A DNA stretch of 64,000 bases. Source: Gammaproteobacteria bacterium (lineage in GTDB: Bacteria; Pseudomonadota; Gammaproteobacteria; Steroidobacterales; Foliamicaceae). Shown piece by piece: positions 61,384-64,000 of this stretch. Within the stretch, counting starts at the first letter, position 1. Every line of letters starts with the position of its first letter. The stretch covers positions 82,641 to 146,640 of the forward strand of contig JAPOWV010000023.1 in NCBI GenBank assembly GCA_026707445.1. Reading direction: 5' to 3'. Under the pieces are notes generated by a model. It was not told where the DNA came from and searched no databases. It saw only the letters and a program-made list of their open reading frames with translations. Position numbers and translations under genes: made by a program.

Positions 61384-62811
61384 CTAGCGGTTTATGGCGT
61401 GGATGGCGCGCTTGTCGACTGAAAGGGCCGCTTCGTGGAGGGCCTCGCAGAGCGTCGGGTGGCCGTGCACGGTGCGCTGCAGGTCCTCGGTGCTGGCCTC
61501 GAACTCCATCGCCAGCACGGCTTCCTGGATCAGCTCGCCGGCCATGGGGCCGACGATGTGCACGCCCAGGATCGCGTCGGTGTCCGGATCCGACAGGAAC
61601 TTCGCCAGCCCCGCGGCCTGCGCCATGGCCTTGGCCCGGCCGTTGGCTGCCATGTTGAAGGCCCCCACCTTGTAGGCCTGTCCGGACTGCTGCAATTCCT
61701 CCTCGGTCTGCCCCACCCAGGCAATCTCGGGCGAGGTATAGATCACCGACGGGATCGCGCCGTAATTCACCTCGGCGGAACGCCCGGCAATCATCTCGGC
61801 CACCATCATGCCTTCCTCGGACCCCTTGTGCGCCAGCATCGGCCCGCGTACCAGGTCGCCGATCGCCCACACGCCATCCGCGCTGGTCCGGCAGTTCTCG
61901 TCCACCTGCACGTGCCCTCTTTCGCCCAGGACGATCCCGGCGCTCTCGTCGATCAGTCCTTCGGTCGCCGGCGTCCTGCCGACCGCCACCACCAGCTTGT
62001 CGACGGTGATGTGATGGTCTCCCTCCCGGTCGCTGAACCGCACTTCCACGTGGTCGTCCACGCGGCGGGCGCTCTCGACCCTCGCGCCCAGGCGCGTGTC
62101 CAGCCCCTGGCGCTTGAACTGGCGCTGGGCTTCGCGGGCGACCTGGCTGTCGGCCATGAACAGGAAACGGTCCATGGCCTCCAGGATGGTGACCTCCGAC
62201 CCCAGCCGGTTCCAGACGCTGCCGAGTTCCAGGCCGATGACGCCGCCGCCTATGACGCCCAGGCGTTGCGGCGGATGGTCGAACTCCAGGGCGCCTTCCG
62301 AGTCCACGATGTATTCGCCGTCGAACGGGGCAATCGGCAATTCCACCGGCAGCGAGCCCGCAGCGAGGATGACGTGTTCCGCATGCAGCAGATGCGGATC
62401 GCCTTCGTGCGGAGTGACTTCCACCTGCCGGCCGGCCAGCAATTTCCCCCGCCCGTTCACGGCCGTCACGCCGTTGGCGCGGAACAGCGCGTTGATGCCC
62501 GTTGTCAGTTGCCGGACGATGCGGTTCTTGCGGTCCTGCATCGCGTTCAGGTCCAGCTTCACTTCCGGGATCATGATGCCGTGGCCGGCAAACTCCTCGC
62601 GGGTCCGATGGTACAGCTCCGACGATTCGAGCAGCACCTTGGACGGAATGCAGCCGGCGTTCAGGCAGGTGCCGCCCAGCGCCGGCTTGCCCTTGCCGTC
62701 GCGCCAGTCGTCCACGCAGGCCACGGACATGCCGAGTTGCGCGGCGCGAATCGCTCCCACGTAGCCGGCGGGACCTCCACCGACTACGATTACATCATAT
62801 TTATCAGACAT
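61384..62811 (-). CDS. lpd: Dihydrolipoyl dehydrogenase (E3)
   Basis: 475 residues. FAD site YDVIVVGGGPAGYVGAIRAAQLG, redox disulfide GGTCLNAGCIPSK, NAD site VIGGGVIGLELG, and catalytic His in HGHPTLCEA. It re-oxidises the lipoyl arm of the 2-oxoglutarate (and pyruvate) dehydrogenase complex. It lies 18 bp after sucB; the leader is almost pure A/T with no clear ribosome site. Confidence 0.96.
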   Translation of the reverse strand: MSDKYDVIVVGGGPAGYVGAIRAAQLGMSVACVDDWRDGKGKPALGGTCLNAGCIPSKVLLESSELYHRTREEFAGHGIMIPEVKLDLNAMQDRKNRIVRQLTTGINALFRANGVTAVNGRGKLLAGRQVEVTPHEGDPHLLHAEHVILAAGSLPVELPIAPFDGEYIVDSEGALEFDHPPQRLGVIGGGVIGLELGSVWNRLGSEVTILEAMDRFLFMADSQVAREAQRQFKRQGLDTRLGARVESARRVDDHVEVRFSDREGDHHITVDKLVVAVGRTPATEGLIDESAGIVLGERGHVQVDENCRTSADGVWAIGDLVRGPMLAHKGSEEGMMVAEMIAGRSAEVNYGAIPSVIYTSPEIAWVGQTEEELQQSGQAYKVGAFNMAANGRAKAMAQAAGLAKFLSDPDTDAILGVHIVGPMAGELIQEAVLAMEFEASTEDLQRTVHGHPTLCEALHEAALSVDKRAIHAINR

Positions 62812-62829
62812 ATATAGAGAATATATAAA

Positions 62830-64000
62830 TTAAATAGAAAGAATGATGCGGGCCGGATCTTCGATCGACTTCTTGATTTCGGACAGGAACAGCACGGCTT
62901 CGCGGCCGTCCACGATGCGGTGGTCGTAACTGAGCGCAAGGTGCATCATCGGACGGGCGACGATCTCCTCGTCCACCACCACGGCCCGCTGCTCGATGCG
63001 GTGCATTCCGAGGATTCCGCTTTGCGGCGGATTCAGAATCGGCGTGGACATCAGCGAACCGAATACGCCGCCGTTGGTGATCGTGAAAGTGCCTCCGGTC
63101 AGTTCGTCCAGCCCGATGGTCCCGGCGCGCGCCCGCGAAGCGAATGTGCCGATCGTCTGCTCGATGTCGGCGAAGCTCAGCCGGTCCGCGTCGCGGAGCA
63201 CGGGAACCAGGAGCCCGCGGTCGGTGGATACGGCAACGCCGATGTCGTAGTAGTCGTGATAGACGATCTCGTCGCCCTCCACGCTGGCGTTGACGACCGG
63301 AAAGCGCTTCAGGGCCGCGACGCTGGCGGCCACGAAGAAGCTCATGAAGCCCATCCGTACGCCGTGCCGCGCCTCGAAGGCCTCGCCGTGGCGGCGGCGC
63401 AGATCGAGCACGGCGCTCATGTCCGCGTCGTTGAAAGTGGTGAGCATGGCCGCTTCGCGCTGCGATTCCACCATCCGCTGGGCGATGCGGGCCCTGAGGC
63501 GGCTCATGGTTTCGCGCCTCTCCGACCGCGCCGGCCGCGCCGCGGGCGCCGGTGGCGCTTCGACCGTTTCACCGGTGTCCGCCTCGGCCGTATCCGGTTC
63601 CTCGACCCGGGCCGCGGTGGCCGCACCGGCCGCGCTGCTCAGCACCGCCAGGACATCGCGCTTGAGCACCCTGCCCCGCTTGCCGCTGCCCTTGATCGAC
63701 GAAATATCGAGGTCGTGTTCCTCCAGCAGCCGCCGGACCGCCGGCGACATCGCAACGGAGCCGTTTCCATCGGCGGCCGGTTCGGTTGCCGGCCGGTCGT
63801 CGCCGTCCCCGGAGCCCTCCGGCGCCGCATCGTCAACGTCCGCACCGCCGTCGTCCGCTGCCGCGCCCAGCACGGCCAGCGGCGTTCCCGCGTTCACCAC
63901 CGAGCCTGTGTCGGCCAGGATCTTCTCCAGCACGCCATCCGCCGGCGCCGGCACTTCGAGCACCACCTTGTCGGTCTCCAGGTCGGCAAGGTTCTCGTCC
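62830..64000 (-). CDS. sucB: Dihydrolipoyllysine succinyltransferase (E2), start beyond the window
   Basis: The frame is open to the window end, where DLETDKVVLEVPAP is the lipoyl-attachment site. Then a peripheral subunit-binding domain (SPAVRRLLEEHDLDISSIKGSGKRGRVLKRDVL) and the catalytic domain ending in SYDHRIVDGREAVLFLSEIKK, with the HxxxDG active site. The preceding MSRLRARIAQRMVESQ and length fit SucB (2-oxoglutarate complex). The first few dozen residues are missing. sucA is presumably just outside. Confidence 0.92.
   Translation of the reverse strand, partial: DENLADLETDKVVLEVPAPADGVLEKILADTGSVVNAGTPLAVLGAAADDGGADVDDAAPEGSGDGDDRPATEPAADGNGSVAMSPAVRRLLEEHDLDISSIKGSGKRGRVLKRDVLAVLSSAAGAATAARVEEPDTAEADTGETVEAPPAPAARPARSERRETMSRLRARIAQRMVESQREAAMLTTFNDADMSAVLDLRRRHGEAFEARHGVRMGFMSFFVAASVAALKRFPVVNASVEGDEIVYHDYYDIGVAVSTDRGLLVPVLRDADRLSFADIEQTIGTFASRARAGTIGLDELTGGTFTITNGGVFGSLMSTPILNPPQSGILGMHRIEQRAVVVDEEIVARPMMHLALSYDHRIVDGREAVLFLSEIKKSIEDPARIILSI

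Overview
The window is high-GC DNA and almost certainly gammaproteobacterial. The right third carries cpoB-pal-tolB-tolA-tolR-tolQ followed by ruvB-ruvA-ruvC-yebC, all on the minus strand. The centre carries uvrC-pgsA with tRNA-Gly, tRNA-Cys and, further away, tRNA-Leu(UAA), which is the order known from E. coli (uvrC-pgsA-glyW-cysT-leuZ). Several TonB receptors, exported hydrolases, amidohydrolases and an aromatic ring-hydroxylating dioxygenase suggest a free-living or host-associated heterotroph that scavenges organic matter. I cannot place it more precisely.

Layout. 1-1554: a ring-hydroxylating oxygenase (alpha subunit cut by the window edge, plus beta). 1589-13261 (minus): the most interesting region, one colinear block of ECF sigma factor, FecR anti-sigma factor, STN-type TonB receptor, two exported S9 peptidases, a 93-residue candidate RiPP precursor with three copies of GGNFVSAPPAPDA, a radical SAM/SPASM maturase and a small possible Fe(II)/2-oxoglutarate oxygenase. 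13369-17571: a PrpB-like lyase, another TonB receptor, a small coiled-coil protein and a YafQ/DinJ toxin-antitoxin pair. 17682-17993: a tRNA-Leu(UAA) gene split after U34 by a 228-nt group I intron. 18048-32013: accessory genes (NSS transporter, TonB receptor, amidohydrolases, carboxylesterase, exported ChuX/HutX-like protein, aminotransferase, sulfatase, CDGSH-cupin fusion, exported methyltransferase). 32068-38846: tRNA-Cys, tRNA-Gly, two tandem repeat-type secreted proteins, an amidohydrolase, pgsA, uvrC and a class II DAHP synthase. 38849-53356: metallo-beta-lactamase-fold protein, NfeD protease plus slipin, flavoprotein, an S41 protease with three BACON-like domains, two divergent small-protein/methyltransferase pairs, hydrolases, a dipeptidase and a PmtA-like methyltransferase. 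53395-64000: tRNA-Lys, the Tol-Pal envelope system, RuvABC resolvase, YebC, and lpd-sucB (sucB runs off the window).

How the genes may work together. In the left block I infer a peptide natural-product locus that pairs a cyclophane-type radical SAM maturation system with the sigma/FecR/TonB/S9-peptidase uptake and degradation module best known beside proteobacterial lasso peptides. The Pro-rich core and the proline-specific S9 peptidase fold fit this. One S9 enzyme shows a Ser-Glu-His arrangement like that remembered for lasso isopeptidases. No lasso cyclase is present. Dispersed palindromic REP-like elements occur between genes, and one lies inside the signal-peptide coding region of tolB.
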